Assembly (NCBI GenBank): GCA_965212145.1 | Contig: CBDBUY010000004.1 | Span: 682,001-746,000 of the forward strand | Direction of reading: 5' to 3' | DNA: 64,000 nt | From: JAAEPI01 sp965212145 | Lineage (GTDB): Bacteria; Bacteroidota; Bacteroidia; Cytophagales; Cyclobacteriaceae | Shown here: piece after piece, positions 34,950-44,192 of the stretch | Position numbering within the stretch: position 1 is the stretch's first letter | Layout of the letters: every line of letters starts with the position of its first letter | Notes under the pieces: generated by a model | What the model was told of the DNA's origin: nothing | Seen by the model: only the letters and a program-made list of their open reading frames with translations | Databases searched by the model: none | Program-made: the position numbers and the translations under genes

Positions 34950-34957
34950 TACTTTTG
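34950..34957 (+). promoter_or_regulatory. -7 promoter box of mfd
   Basis: TACTTTTG matches TAnnTTTG exactly and ends 12 nt before the ATG at 34970, so the leader is only a few bases long. No -33 TTTG is evident at the ideal spacing. Confidence 0.45.
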
Positions 34958-34969
34958 CAGCTCTTTAAA

Positions 34970-37900
34970 ATGCAAACACTTTCTACATTCAAAGAGTTCA
35001 TAACTTCCTATGAAGGAAGTCCTTATGTCCAATCTTTTCTTGACCTGCTTTCAAAGAACGATTCTGTCAAGGTCAAAAACATATCGGGAAGTTTTGATGC
35101 GATTTTGGCTGCCTCAACCAGTGCTCGCCTCGAATCGCACTCCCTCTACATCATGTACGACAAGGAGAACGCAGTTTACTACCAAAATGATTTGCAAAAT
35201 TTTGTTAAAAGTGAACAAGTCCTGCTTTTTCCCACTTCTTACAAGAAACCGTACGAGTATCAGGAGACCGAAAACGCCAACATTCTGCAGCGTGCAGAAG
35301 TGCTCAATCGATTGATTTCTGAAAAAGAGCCGCTTCACATAGTCACTTACCCTGAGGCGCTGCTGGAAAAGGTGATTAACAAACGTTCATTGGTTTCCAA
35401 TTCGTTTACCGTGAACAAGGGAGATAATCTGAGCGTCGATTTTCTCACGGAAATGCTTGTGGAGTATGATTTTGAGAAAGCAGACTTTGTATATGAGCCA
35501 GGTCAGTTTGCAGTGAGGGGGGGAATTGTTGACATGTTTTCATTTTCTGCTGATTATCCAATCCGGCTCGAGCTGTTTGGTGATGAGATAGAAAGTATCC
35601 GCCAGTTTGATCCGGAAACTCAACTCTCTCAAAAGGATCTGGAGAAAGTTAGTCTTGTTCCAAATATCCAAACCAAGCTGCAGCAAGAAGAAAGGAACCC
35701 CTTTTTGAGTTTTCTGTCTGATGATTCCAAAATTTGGATCAAAGATTATCGGAATACGGTTGACATTGTACAACGAGGGTTCGACAAAGTCAGCGAATCG
35801 TTTGAAGAATTAATGAGGGTAAGTGATTATACCCAAGTTGTTTCCAGCCCCGAAGAATTGTTTGAAAATGGAGATTCAATTCAGTCTCACCTGGAGCCTT
35901 TCAAGAAAATTGAGTTCGGTCAGCGCTTCTATCTAAAGGGTGAGGAAATAAAGTTCGAAGTAAAGCCTCAACCCACATTTCATAAGAACTTTACGCTCCT
36001 AGGAGACGAACTTCAGGCTCAACAAGGCAACCAAATCAAGTGCTTCATCTGTTCAGAAAATCCACGACAGCTGGAACGACTTTCATCCATTTTTGAGGAA
36101 ATCAACCCATCCATTCATTTCGAACCACTGGTTGGTAGTCTGAGGGAAGGTTTTATTGATCATCAGCAACAGGTTCTTTGTTTCACCGATCACCAGATTT
36201 TTGATCGTTTTCATCGGACTAAGGAGAAACCAAAGTTTTCTAAGTCGAAATCACTCACACTTCGTGAACTGAAGACACTACAGCCCGGTGATTTCGTGGT
36301 TCACACGGATTATGGCGTTGGGCGCTTTGCAGGAATGGATTATGTGGATGTGGGAGAAAACAAGCAGGAAGCCATTCGTTTGGTCTATCGTGATGATGAC
36401 CTGCTCTATGTGAGCATTCACTCGTTACATAAAATTTCGAAGTATTCCGGAAAGGAAGGGGAGCCCCCAAGCATAAATAAGTTGGGCACCCAGGACTGGG
36501 AAAATAAAAAGAAGAAAGTCAAGCGCAAGGTCAAGGACATTGCCAAAGACCTCATTCAACTTTATGCCAAACGAAAGAATGCTCCCGGCTTCTCTTTTGC
36601 CATTGATGACTATCTGCAAGCTGAGTTAGAATCATCATTTATGTATCAGGACACGCCTGACCAGTCCATGGCAACTTCAGATGTCAAAGCAGACATGGAA
36701 AAATCTTATCCCATGGACCGGCTCGTTTGTGGGGATGTAGGTTTTGGCAAAACAGAGGTGGCCATTAGGGCGGCCTTCAAAGCTGTTAACAACGGGAAGC
36801 AAGTGGCCGTATTGGTCCCGACCACCATTCTGGCCATGCAGCACTTTCACACTTTTAATGAGCGATTGAAAGATTTTCCTGTAAAAACGGATTACATAAA
36901 TCGATTCAGAACCTCCAAGCAGATTACTGAAATCAAGAAGGGTGTCAAGTCAGGGAACATTGACATTCTAATTGGAACCCACAGAATCGTGAACAAAGAC
37001 ATAGAGTTCAAAGACCTGGGGCTAATGGTCATTGACGAAGAGCAAAAGTTCGGTGTGAAGGTGAAAGAAAAGCTGAAGGAAATGAAAGTGAATGTTGATT
37101 CTCTCACATTGACTGCCACTCCGATTCCGCGCACGCTTCACTTTTCCTTGATGGGAGCAAGAGATTTATCGATCATCTCCACTCCACCACCTAACAGGAG
37201 GCCAGTCACTACGGAGGTAAGGGAGTTTGACAAGGAAATTATCAGAGACGCAGTTAGTGGGGAACTAAGGAGGGGTGGCCAGGTTTTCTTTGTTCACAAT
37301 CGGATAAGTGATATCGAGCAGATGGGCAACCTGATTCATCAGTTGGTTCCTGATGCGAGAATCGTCATTGGTCATGGTCAGATGGAAGGCCCGAAGCTTG
37401 AAAAGGTAATGATGAAATTCATTGAAGGTGAGGCTGATGTATTGGTCTCCACTAATATTATTGAATCTGGCTTGGATATCCCGAACGCAAATACCATCAT
37501 CATTAACCGAGCTCACATGTTTGGGCTTTCAGACTTACACCAGATGCGCGGTAGGGTCGGAAGATCCAACACTAAAGCCTACTGTTACTTGCTCACACCA
37601 CCGAATAGCAAGCTAAGTTCTGACTCAAGAAAGAGATTGATTGCATTGGAGGAATTTTCAGATCTGGGAGATGGGTTCAAGGTGGCGATGAGGGATTTGG
37701 ATATCCGGGGTGCTGGGAATCTATTGGGAAGCGAGCAAAGTGGATTCATCACCGACATGGGATACGAAATGTATCATAAGATTCTTGATGAAGCAGTTGC
37801 AGAATTGAAGGAGGAAGAATTCAAAGGGCTGTTTGATGTGAAACCTGAAGAAATGAAGAAAAACATTATTCAGGACTGCTCGGTTGAAACGGATTTGGAG

Positions 37901-38314
37901 ATTTTGATTCCACAAGAATATATCTCCGATATTTCCGAAAGGTTGAGCACGTACAATCGGCTGGATAATATCAAAAACGAAGAGGAACTCACTGATTGCA
38001 TAAAATCATTAACTGACCGGTTTGGAACGGTTCCTGAAGCCTTAAATAATCTCGTCGAATCGGTCAGGCTGAGGTGGTTGGCAATCAATTTAGGTTTTGA
38101 AAAGGTACTTCTCAAAAACGGAGGGATGAAGTGTTACATTCCTTCAAATAATGAAGCATACTTTCAGTCTGAAATATTCGGTTCGATAGTTAACTATGTA
38201 CAGAGCCATCCGAGAAAAAGTAAAATGAAAGAACACTCGAAGCGCCTGATCATTTCTATTCAGGATGTAGAGTCCGTTCAGCAAGGAATCGAAGTGTTAA
38301 AAGAGATGTCATAG
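34970..38314 (+). CDS. mfd: Transcription-repair coupling factor
   Basis: 1114 residues from ATG 34970 (a TTG five codons upstream lies inside the promoter box). Mfd removes stalled RNA polymerase from DNA lesions and recruits UvrA. The order matches the family: UvrB-homology N-terminal domains (FVYEPGQFAVRGGIVDMF near 180), the CarD-like polymerase-interaction domain (PGDFVVHTDYGVGRFAGM near 440), a RecG-like SF2 motor with Walker A GDVGFGKTE near 588, DEEQ near 687 and TATPIPRTL, helicase motif VI within HQMRGRVGRS, and the C-terminal D7/TRCF domain. It works with the UvrA encoded at the left of this window, although the genes are not linked in an operon. Confidence 0.97.
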   Translation: MQTLSTFKEFITSYEGSPYVQSFLDLLSKNDSVKVKNISGSFDAILAASTSARLESHSLYIMYDKENAVYYQNDLQNFVKSEQVLLFPTSYKKPYEYQETENANILQRAEVLNRLISEKEPLHIVTYPEALLEKVINKRSLVSNSFTVNKGDNLSVDFLTEMLVEYDFEKADFVYEPGQFAVRGGIVDMFSFSADYPIRLELFGDEIESIRQFDPETQLSQKDLEKVSLVPNIQTKLQQEERNPFLSFLSDDSKIWIKDYRNTVDIVQRGFDKVSESFEELMRVSDYTQVVSSPEELFENGDSIQSHLEPFKKIEFGQRFYLKGEEIKFEVKPQPTFHKNFTLLGDELQAQQGNQIKCFICSENPRQLERLSSIFEEINPSIHFEPLVGSLREGFIDHQQQVLCFTDHQIFDRFHRTKEKPKFSKSKSLTLRELKTLQPGDFVVHTDYGVGRFAGMDYVDVGENKQEAIRLVYRDDDLLYVSIHSLHKISKYSGKEGEPPSINKLGTQDWENKKKKVKRKVKDIAKDLIQLYAKRKNAPGFSFAIDDYLQAELESSFMYQDTPDQSMATSDVKADMEKSYPMDRLVCGDVGFGKTEVAIRAAFKAVNNGKQVAVLVPTTILAMQHFHTFNERLKDFPVKTDYINRFRTSKQITEIKKGVKSGNIDILIGTHRIVNKDIEFKDLGLMVIDEEQKFGVKVKEKLKEMKVNVDSLTLTATPIPRTLHFSLMGARDLSIISTPPPNRRPVTTEVREFDKEIIRDAVSGELRRGGQVFFVHNRISDIEQMGNLIHQLVPDARIVIGHGQMEGPKLEKVMMKFIEGEADVLVSTNIIESGLDIPNANTIIINRAHMFGLSDLHQMRGRVGRSNTKAYCYLLTPPNSKLSSDSRKRLIALEEFSDLGDGFKVAMRDLDIRGAGNLLGSEQSGFITDMGYEMYHKILDEAVAELKEEEFKGLFDVKPEEMKKNIIQDCSVETDLEILIPQEYISDISERLSTYNRLDNIKNEEELTDCIKSLTDRFGTVPEALNNLVESVRLRWLAINLGFEKVLLKNGGMKCYIPSNNEAYFQSEIFGSIVNYVQSHPRKSKMKEHSKRLIISIQDVESVQQGIEVLKEMS

Positions 38315-38375
38315 TGATGAGAAAGTCGTCATTTGACACAATAAATTGAAGAATCTCACCTTTAAGTAACTGACG

Positions 38376-38430
38376 ATAAACACAAAAATGTATTGCCTTT
38401 AAAGGCGATTTTTGCAATTTTTGTGTTTAT
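38376..38430. promoter_or_regulatory. Large nested inverted repeat between mfd and gldJ
   Basis: ATAAACACAAAAAT (38376-38389) is perfectly repeated in inverse at 38417-38430, a 14-bp stem. Inside it is a second perfect palindrome, GCCTTTAAAGGC (38395-38406), followed by GATTTTTG. The inner hairpin plus T-run could terminate mfd; the outer stem would extend over the -33 element of the gldJ promoter, so the structure may be a switch or a protein-binding cruciform. Confidence 0.7.
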
Positions 38431-38440
38431 TAGTAGTTTG
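38411..38440 (+). promoter_or_regulatory. Candidate gldJ promoter
   Basis: TTTG at 38411-38414 (-33) and GTAGTTTG at 38433-38440 (-7, TTTG core intact) are separated by 18 nt. This is close to the Bacteroidota spacing and 26 nt upstream of the gldJ ATG. The -33 part overlaps the right arm region of the inverted repeat. Confidence 0.4.
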
Positions 38441-38465
38441 AAGCGTTTCAAAACAGAAAACAGGT

Positions 38466-39806
38466 ATGAAAAATTTTGTGAACGTAGCTAAATCTGCGGG
38501 TGTATTCCTGCTAGCTGCAACCATTTTAACAGGCTGTAACCTATTCGGAAGTGGGTATGGTACACCAACAAGCTCTAGTCCAGGGGATGCAAGTACCACA
38601 ACAGGTATGGAGTTCAATAGCGAGGGAGGATTTCAGGTAGGAGATTATTCTGGTCAGGCTGACGGGCCAAACCTAATATTCATTGAGGGTGGACGTACAG
38701 TTCTCGGTTCATTCGAAGAGGATATACTTCACTCAAGAGATAATGTTGAGAGAACAGTGACCGTGGCATCCTTCTACATGGATGAAACTGAGGTTGCCAA
38801 CATTCACTGGCAAGAATATGAGTATTACATCAAACTAGATTCCCCAGATTACTATTGGAAAAACAATCTACCAGATACAACAGTTTGGGCACGTGACTTG
38901 GCCTACAATGACCCTTATGTCAATGCTTACTATCGGCATGCTGGATTTCGTTATTTCCCCGTCGTTGGAGTAAACTGGAGACAAGCAGTAAATTATGCAA
39001 AGTGGAGAACCACGATGGTTAATCTAAAACTAGCTGAGGAAGCGGGTCTATTAGATCCAGCAGCTGGCGGGTTCGCAGGTGCTGAAGACCCTGGAGCCGC
39101 AGGAGGATCATTGGCCGGTTCCGTCGGAAACGTTTCGGCTCTTCAGCAAGGAATTGCAATTCCTGGTTACCGACTTCCAACCGAGGCTGAATGGGAATAT
39201 GCTGCTCAAGCACTTATTGGAACTCAGTGGTTGGATGAAAACCAAACACATAGAAGACTTTACCCATGGGACGGACATGCTTTAAGAAACCCATACGGAA
39301 AAAGCATGGGTTATTTCCTAGCTAACTTTAAAAGAGGCCGTGGTGACTATGCTGGTATTGCCGGTAAGTTGAATGACGGAGCAATGATTACAACTTACGT
39401 ATATGATTATCCTCCAAATGATTTTGGCCTTTATAACATGGCTGGAAATGTGAACGAGTGGGTATTTGACGTTTATCGACCACTATCTTTCCAAGACATG
39501 GATGATTTGAACCCATCAAGAAGAGACGCGGTTAATGATTCTGAAGGAGACTACAACCCTGGATATAATTTCATTGGAACGGAGGGGCCTTATACGCAAG
39601 AGCAATGGGAAAAAGCTACCGGCCTTCAGAAGTCATTTGATAGCAATGATCCTCCAATGAAAAGGTTGAGAGTGTACAAAGGCGGATCATGGGCCGATGT
39701 TGCCTATTGGATGTCGCCAGGAACAAGAAGGTTCATCTTTGAAGATTCTGCTTCATCAACCATCGGATTCCGATGTGCAATGATCAGAGCCGGAACGAAC
39801 TACTAA
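38466..39806 (+). CDS. gldJ: Gliding motility lipoprotein GldJ
   Basis: 446 residues with a lipobox ILTGC (lipidated Cys24). After a Ser/Thr/Gly linker the body is a formylglycine-generating-enzyme-like fold: FIEGGRTVLGSF, SFYMDETEVANI, FPVVGVNW, GYRLPTEAEWEYAA, GLYNMAGNVNEW, RVYKGGSW and the closing TIGFRCAM. These match GldJ of gliding Bacteroidota, which stabilises GldK and the T9SS/gliding machinery at the inner face of the outer membrane. It is shorter than the ~560-residue Flavobacterium form and carries an Ala/Gly-rich insertion around 197-222. The T9SS cargo encoded at 54079 fits a functioning T9SS. GldK is the alternative assignment. Confidence 0.78.
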   Translation: MKNFVNVAKSAGVFLLAATILTGCNLFGSGYGTPTSSSPGDASTTTGMEFNSEGGFQVGDYSGQADGPNLIFIEGGRTVLGSFEEDILHSRDNVERTVTVASFYMDETEVANIHWQEYEYYIKLDSPDYYWKNNLPDTTVWARDLAYNDPYVNAYYRHAGFRYFPVVGVNWRQAVNYAKWRTTMVNLKLAEEAGLLDPAAGGFAGAEDPGAAGGSLAGSVGNVSALQQGIAIPGYRLPTEAEWEYAAQALIGTQWLDENQTHRRLYPWDGHALRNPYGKSMGYFLANFKRGRGDYAGIAGKLNDGAMITTYVYDYPPNDFGLYNMAGNVNEWVFDVYRPLSFQDMDDLNPSRRDAVNDSEGDYNPGYNFIGTEGPYTQEQWEKATGLQKSFDSNDPPMKRLRVYKGGSWADVAYWMSPGTRRFIFEDSASSTIGFRCAMIRAGTNY

Positions 39807-39824
39807 GAAGACACGAAATTGTGC

Positions 39825-39857
39825 AAAAAGCCATCCTGAATTAGGATGGCTTTTTTT
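39825..39857. terminator. Intrinsic terminator between gldJ and comF
   Basis: AAAAAGCCATCCT (39825-39837) pairs perfectly with AGGATGGCTTTTT (39843-39855) around the loop GAATT, and T residues continue to 39857. The A-run on the other side makes it usable in both directions, so it may also serve comF, whose stop codon it touches. Confidence 0.92.
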
Positions 39858-40536
39858 ATTTCCCAGCTGCAAGGGCAGCAATAGCTATACTTTTCGGCTC
39901 ATGTTTGGATACTTCCTCACATAAATTTCCAAGTGTCGCACCAGTTGTGATAACATCATCAAAAATCAATACAAACTTTCCACAAACTGTGTCAGGAGAG
40001 GTGACACTAAAACTTGAATTCAAATTCTGCCACCTTTCTATTTTCCCCTTTTTGGTTTGTGATTGACGGTGTTCGGTTCGAGTTAACGCGTCAACACATA
40101 ATGGTATATCAAGTGCATCCGAAATCCCCTGAGATATGATTTCACTTTGATTATACCCCCTCTCTACTCGTCTTTTTCTATGAATTGGAACTGGTAAAAT
40201 AACCTCTGCGCCAATTTCTTGACAAAGCACTTCCTGTGCAAACTTCTTTCCCAGCCATAATCCCAATTCTTTCTTGTCTTTGTATTTGACACCATGAATC
40301 AGTTTTTGTGCTACGCCACTCTTGATGTATGTCAAATATGCGTTCGCAGATTGTACTTTGGGTAGATGAGCAAATTTGTTCATTAAATCTCCTTTCTTTG
40401 TTTGTCCTGAGTATTTGGGTAGATCCATTTCGCATTTCAAACAAAGGTGCTCTTCGGCTGTCGTTAGGGAATCATTGCAGTAAAAACAGGTCCTGGGATA
40501 TATTAAAGAAACAAAGTCGGCAAAAATGGATTTCAT
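39856..40536 (-). CDS. comF: ComF-family phosphoribosyltransferase-like protein
   Basis: 226 residues from the ATG at 40536; an upstream frame to 40602 overlaps the divergent gene and is rejected. The N-terminus has the zinc-finger-like pair CFYC and CLKC, and the C-terminus has the type I PRTase PRPP-binding motif LIFDDVITTGATLG. RGYNQSE upstream is the ComF hallmark. In competent bacteria ComF helps import of single-stranded DNA; in other species it is a conserved protein without proven reaction. Cytoplasmic. Confidence 0.9.
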   Translation of the reverse strand: MKSIFADFVSLIYPRTCFYCNDSLTTAEEHLCLKCEMDLPKYSGQTKKGDLMNKFAHLPKVQSANAYLTYIKSGVAQKLIHGVKYKDKKELGLWLGKKFAQEVLCQEIGAEVILPVPIHRKRRVERGYNQSEIISQGISDALDIPLCVDALTRTEHRQSQTKKGKIERWQNLNSSFSVTSPDTVCGKFVLIFDDVITTGATLGNLCEEVSKHEPKSIAIAALAAGK

Positions 40537-40556
40537 AATTAAATATATGAAATACA

Positions 40557-40931
40557 ATGGTATATAAGAAGGACCTAGAGTTACACAGACGGTGGGCTTC
40601 ACTATTAAGTCATTTGAAGAACCAAATAGGCATCAAACCTAAGGACCTGAATGCTGTTCTATATCTGATCGGTATACAGGAGCTTGGTAAAGGAGTCAAT
40701 GATTTCTCCAAAGAAGAAAAGCAAGATCTGATGCATGTAGCGATTTGCAAAGTACTCTCATATTCAGGATTCTATGAACTTGAAGGGATCGATGAGGAAG
40801 GCTGGCCACATTGGAAAATAAAACGCGAACTGCCTAAACTGGACCTTACAGAGCAGGAGTCACTATTAAAATCCCACGTCATCGAGTACTTCGAAAAAGA
40901 AATTGGAGTAATTCTGGCACCCTTGACTTAA
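40557..40931 (+). CDS. Conserved small cytoplasmic protein, function unknown
   Basis: 124 residues, no signal or membrane segment. It is rich in charged residues and predicted mostly helical (LHRRWASLLSHLKNQIG; NDFSKEEKQDLMHVAICKVLSY), with a C-terminal helix ESLLKSHVIEYFEKEIG. The compact FYELEGIDEEGWPHW segment could be a turn at the domain centre. I cannot assign a family. It is 18 nt before the DUF4175 gene on the same strand, so it likely leads the 40.5-49.5 kb operon. Start ATG 40557. Confidence 0.7.
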   Translation: MVYKKDLELHRRWASLLSHLKNQIGIKPKDLNAVLYLIGIQELGKGVNDFSKEEKQDLMHVAICKVLSYSGFYELEGIDEEGWPHWKIKRELPKLDLTEQESLLKSHVIEYFEKEIGVILAPLT

Positions 40932-40949
40932 TTTTCACGTTTATTGAGC

Positions 40950-43900
40950 ATGTCGCTAAAAGAGAAACTCGAAAACTTTAATCGAAAGTCCTACCAAGTA
41001 CTTGGCATAAGAGGCGTATTAATATCCGCCATCTGTTTTCTGGTTACTTTTCTACTTCTCGCTGTTCTAGAATCTACTTTTTGGTTTGACACAACCACCA
41101 GAATGATTCTCTTTTTCATTCTCGTCTTTCTAACTGGTTATCTCCTAGTAAAAAAAGTCATCCTTCCGCTTTTGATATTCCTTGGCTTTAGAAGTGGGCC
41201 ATCAAATGAAATTACAGCCAAAAGGTTGTCAGAGGACATTCCTGAGCTCAAAGATGAGTTAATCAATTACTTGCAGCTAGAAAATGACCAAAATGAATTA
41301 TCAAAAGCCAGTGTTGATCAACGGGGTAAAAAATTGTCAGCGATCGACTTTCTCAAGGCCATTGACTACAGTTCAAACAAGCGCTATCTAAAAGCCTTTT
41401 TCATAGTTGTTCTACTCTTCACAAGCGTAGCTTTTATTAGCCCTCCAACTATTGCAGAAGGATCCTCGAGATTGGTTCGTTATTCTAAAGATTTTGTAAA
41501 ACCAGCACCCTTTTCAATACAGATATTGAATGACTCATTAACTGTATTCAAAAACCAACCCTTTGAGCTTAGGGTGAAACTTGAAGGTAAAAACGTGCCT
41601 GAGGACATTTTATTGGTCACTGATGAATCAGAATATCGGTTAGAACAGATAAGCACAGGGGAGTTTATTTACTCGTTTAGAAAGGTTTCTAAAGAAGTAG
41701 GGTTTCACCTAGATGCTGCAGGATTCAGAAGTAAAGCTTATCGGTTAGAAATCAGAAATAAGCCTGTGCTTAATTTAATGTCTATTGAACTAGACTACCC
41801 TGACTATACCAATCTTCGGAATGAGAAATTAACAAATAGTGGCCATTTAAATATTCCCCCTGGAACGAAGGTCAAATGGGAAATTGAAACGGACCATGCA
41901 GAAAATGCATATTTTGATTTCAACAACGAAAAACTCAAAGCCAACAGAATAAATGCCACCAAGTTCGAATTTGAGAAGAAAGTTGATGTGGGTGGTCTAT
42001 ATCAAATCCAACTGGAAAATCAGTTTGCAGAAAACGAATCTGAGCTTAGCTATGATATCGATATAATTCCGGATGAGTTTCCTCGAATTGAGGTTCAGTT
42101 TTCTCCGGATACCTCATTTTATAAGTTCGTTATAGTGACCGGCGAAATAGCCGACGACTATGGTTTTAAGTCGTTACAGTTAGTAACCGAAGCGGGTAAC
42201 AAAACTTACCGACAGGACTTGGAAATCAATACTCGTACGAAAAGACAACAATTCTTTACGGAATGGTTCGCAGATTCTATACAAAACTTTGACGCAGGGA
42301 ACCTCAATATATACCTGACAGTAACAGACAATGATGCGGTATCTGGCTTCAAGTCTTCCAAGTCAACTGTATTTCAATTCAATAAACCCGATTTAGCACA
42401 GCTTTCAGATATAATCGAAAAAAAATCTCAAAAAGCTGAAAATCAGCTAGATAATTCGCTTAAAGAAATCGATGAGCTCAGAAAAAAGTTGGATGAGCTC
42501 TCTAAAAGACTTAAAAGCCAAAAAGAAACAGACTGGAGGGATGAAAAACTAATAGAGGAGAGTTTAGAGCAACGCGCCGAAATCGACAAAATGCTTCAGG
42601 AACTGAAGGAAAAGCACGATGATCTGATCAAGGCAAATAAAAACTTTGAACAAAGTGAAGCTCAACAGCAAAAATCCGAGCAGTTAAATGAGCTTATCAA
42701 GGACTTGATGGACGATGAAACCCGCCAGCTATATGACGAACTCAAGAAACTCCTTGAGGAAAAATCCAATAAGGATGAATTGAGGGAAAAGCTCAACCAA
42801 ATCAACCGTCATGAAAATAGAATGCAACAAGACCTTGAAAGGACCAAGGAACTTTTCAAGCGAATGAAAATCGAAACCGGCTTAGAGCAAGTTGCCCAAC
42901 AGCTTGATTCACTGGCTTCTAAGCAGATGGATTTAAGCGAGCAAGCGCAGGATTCGTCTGCAATGACAAAACAAAACAGCATTAAGGAAGACTTCAACCA
43001 ACTGGCCGAAAAGCTCGACGATCTCGCAGAATTAAATCAAGAACTCAAGAAACCAGAACCTCTTCAAGATTTTGACTCAGACGAAAAGCAGATCAACCAA
43101 GAAATGGATGAAGCGATGGATCAAATGGAAAAAGGTGAGCAAAAGAAATCAAAAAAGAGTCAAAAGGATGCAGCAAAGCAAATGCAGCAAATGAGTAAAA
43201 AACTGCAGCAAATGCAAGCCGGTATGGAGATGGAAGTCATGCAGGAAAACATTGAACATCTTCGAAAGATTCTGGATGATCTTGTAAAGCTTTCTTTCAA
43301 ACAAGAAGGGCTCATCGGTGATTTTAGGGGTGTTAACAGCTCGGATCCCCGATTCATTAAGCTATCACAGGAACAAGTTAAACTAAAAGAAGACCTGGTA
43401 GTTATTGAAGACAGTCTACTGGCATTAGCCGGTAGAGTCGTGCAACTTTCAAGTTTTATAACCAAGGAGGTCGAAGAAATCGACTACCACATGAGTGGCT
43501 CAGTGGAACAAATTCGTGAGAGGCAAAGGGGTAGAGCACTGTCGCATCAGCAATTTTCAATGACCTCCATGAATAACCTAGCGCTTATGCTCAATGACGT
43601 ACTGCAGCAAATGCAAATGTCCATGTCCGAAGCGATGGGAAACCCGTCTAAAGGACAACCTAAGAACATGCCTCTTCCCAGCATCGGCGAATTACAACAA
43701 AAGCTGGGAGAGAAAATCCAGGACCTGGGAAAGGATGGAAAATCAGGGCCTCAGTTATCTGAAGAACTTGCCAGACTAGCCGCTGAGCAAGAGATGTTAC
43801 GAGAACAGCTTCGGCAACTTCAAGAAAACATGAATGGACAATTTGGCAATGAAAATATTTCTGATAACCTCAGTAAAGTCATGGAACTCATGGAGGATAA

Positions 43901-44192
43901 CGAAGTTGACCTGGTTAACAAAAGAATTTCGCGTCAACTCATTGAAAGACAAAAAGAAATCGAGACCAGAATGTTGGATGCCGAGGATGCCTTGCGAGAA
44001 CAAGAGCAGGATCCGGAAAGGGAAGGTAACACTGCCAATCAGCGAGATCGTATATTGCCACCAAGTTTTGAAGATTATTTAAAAGAACGAAAAAAAGAGA
44101 TAGAATTGCTTCGAAGTATCCCTATAGACTTGAAACCATTCTATAAAAAAGAGGTTAACGAGTATTTTAAGCGTTTAAGCGAGACAGACTGA
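40950..44192 (+). CDS. DUF4175-like membrane protein with long coiled coils
   Basis: 1080 residues from ATG 40950 (TTG two codons upstream less likely). Two transmembrane helices are near residues 25-48 and 53-75 and a third near 150-165. A large beta-rich extracytoplasmic part (~165-480) follows, then about 500 residues of Gln/Glu/Lys-rich coiled coil with heptad patterns (QLDNSLKEIDELRKKLDEL; MQQMSKKLQQMQAGMEM), ending DLKPFYKKEVNEYFKRL. This is the layout of the Bacteroidota DUF4175 family, of unknown function, perhaps a structural bridge in the periplasm. The stop abuts the ATG of the ATPase gene, which suggests tight co-expression. Confidence 0.85.
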   Translation: MSLKEKLENFNRKSYQVLGIRGVLISAICFLVTFLLLAVLESTFWFDTTTRMILFFILVFLTGYLLVKKVILPLLIFLGFRSGPSNEITAKRLSEDIPELKDELINYLQLENDQNELSKASVDQRGKKLSAIDFLKAIDYSSNKRYLKAFFIVVLLFTSVAFISPPTIAEGSSRLVRYSKDFVKPAPFSIQILNDSLTVFKNQPFELRVKLEGKNVPEDILLVTDESEYRLEQISTGEFIYSFRKVSKEVGFHLDAAGFRSKAYRLEIRNKPVLNLMSIELDYPDYTNLRNEKLTNSGHLNIPPGTKVKWEIETDHAENAYFDFNNEKLKANRINATKFEFEKKVDVGGLYQIQLENQFAENESELSYDIDIIPDEFPRIEVQFSPDTSFYKFVIVTGEIADDYGFKSLQLVTEAGNKTYRQDLEINTRTKRQQFFTEWFADSIQNFDAGNLNIYLTVTDNDAVSGFKSSKSTVFQFNKPDLAQLSDIIEKKSQKAENQLDNSLKEIDELRKKLDELSKRLKSQKETDWRDEKLIEESLEQRAEIDKMLQELKEKHDDLIKANKNFEQSEAQQQKSEQLNELIKDLMDDETRQLYDELKKLLEEKSNKDELREKLNQINRHENRMQQDLERTKELFKRMKIETGLEQVAQQLDSLASKQMDLSEQAQDSSAMTKQNSIKEDFNQLAEKLDDLAELNQELKKPEPLQDFDSDEKQINQEMDEAMDQMEKGEQKKSKKSQKDAAKQMQQMSKKLQQMQAGMEMEVMQENIEHLRKILDDLVKLSFKQEGLIGDFRGVNSSDPRFIKLSQEQVKLKEDLVVIEDSLLALAGRVVQLSSFITKEVEEIDYHMSGSVEQIRERQRGRALSHQQFSMTSMNNLALMLNDVLQQMQMSMSEAMGNPSKGQPKNMPLPSIGELQQKLGEKIQDLGKDGKSGPQLSEELARLAAEQEMLREQLRQLQENMNGQFGNENISDNLSKVMELMEDNEVDLVNKRISRQLIERQKEIETRMLDAEDALREQEQDPEREGNTANQRDRILPPSFEDYLKERKKEIELLRSIPIDLKPFYKKEVNEYFKRLSETD

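Noticed and set aside
38466..39806. Active formylglycine-generating enzyme (sulfatase activator)
   Set aside because: It is a lipoprotein with the gliding-protein version of the fold, and no sulfatase gene is nearby, so GldJ is a better call.
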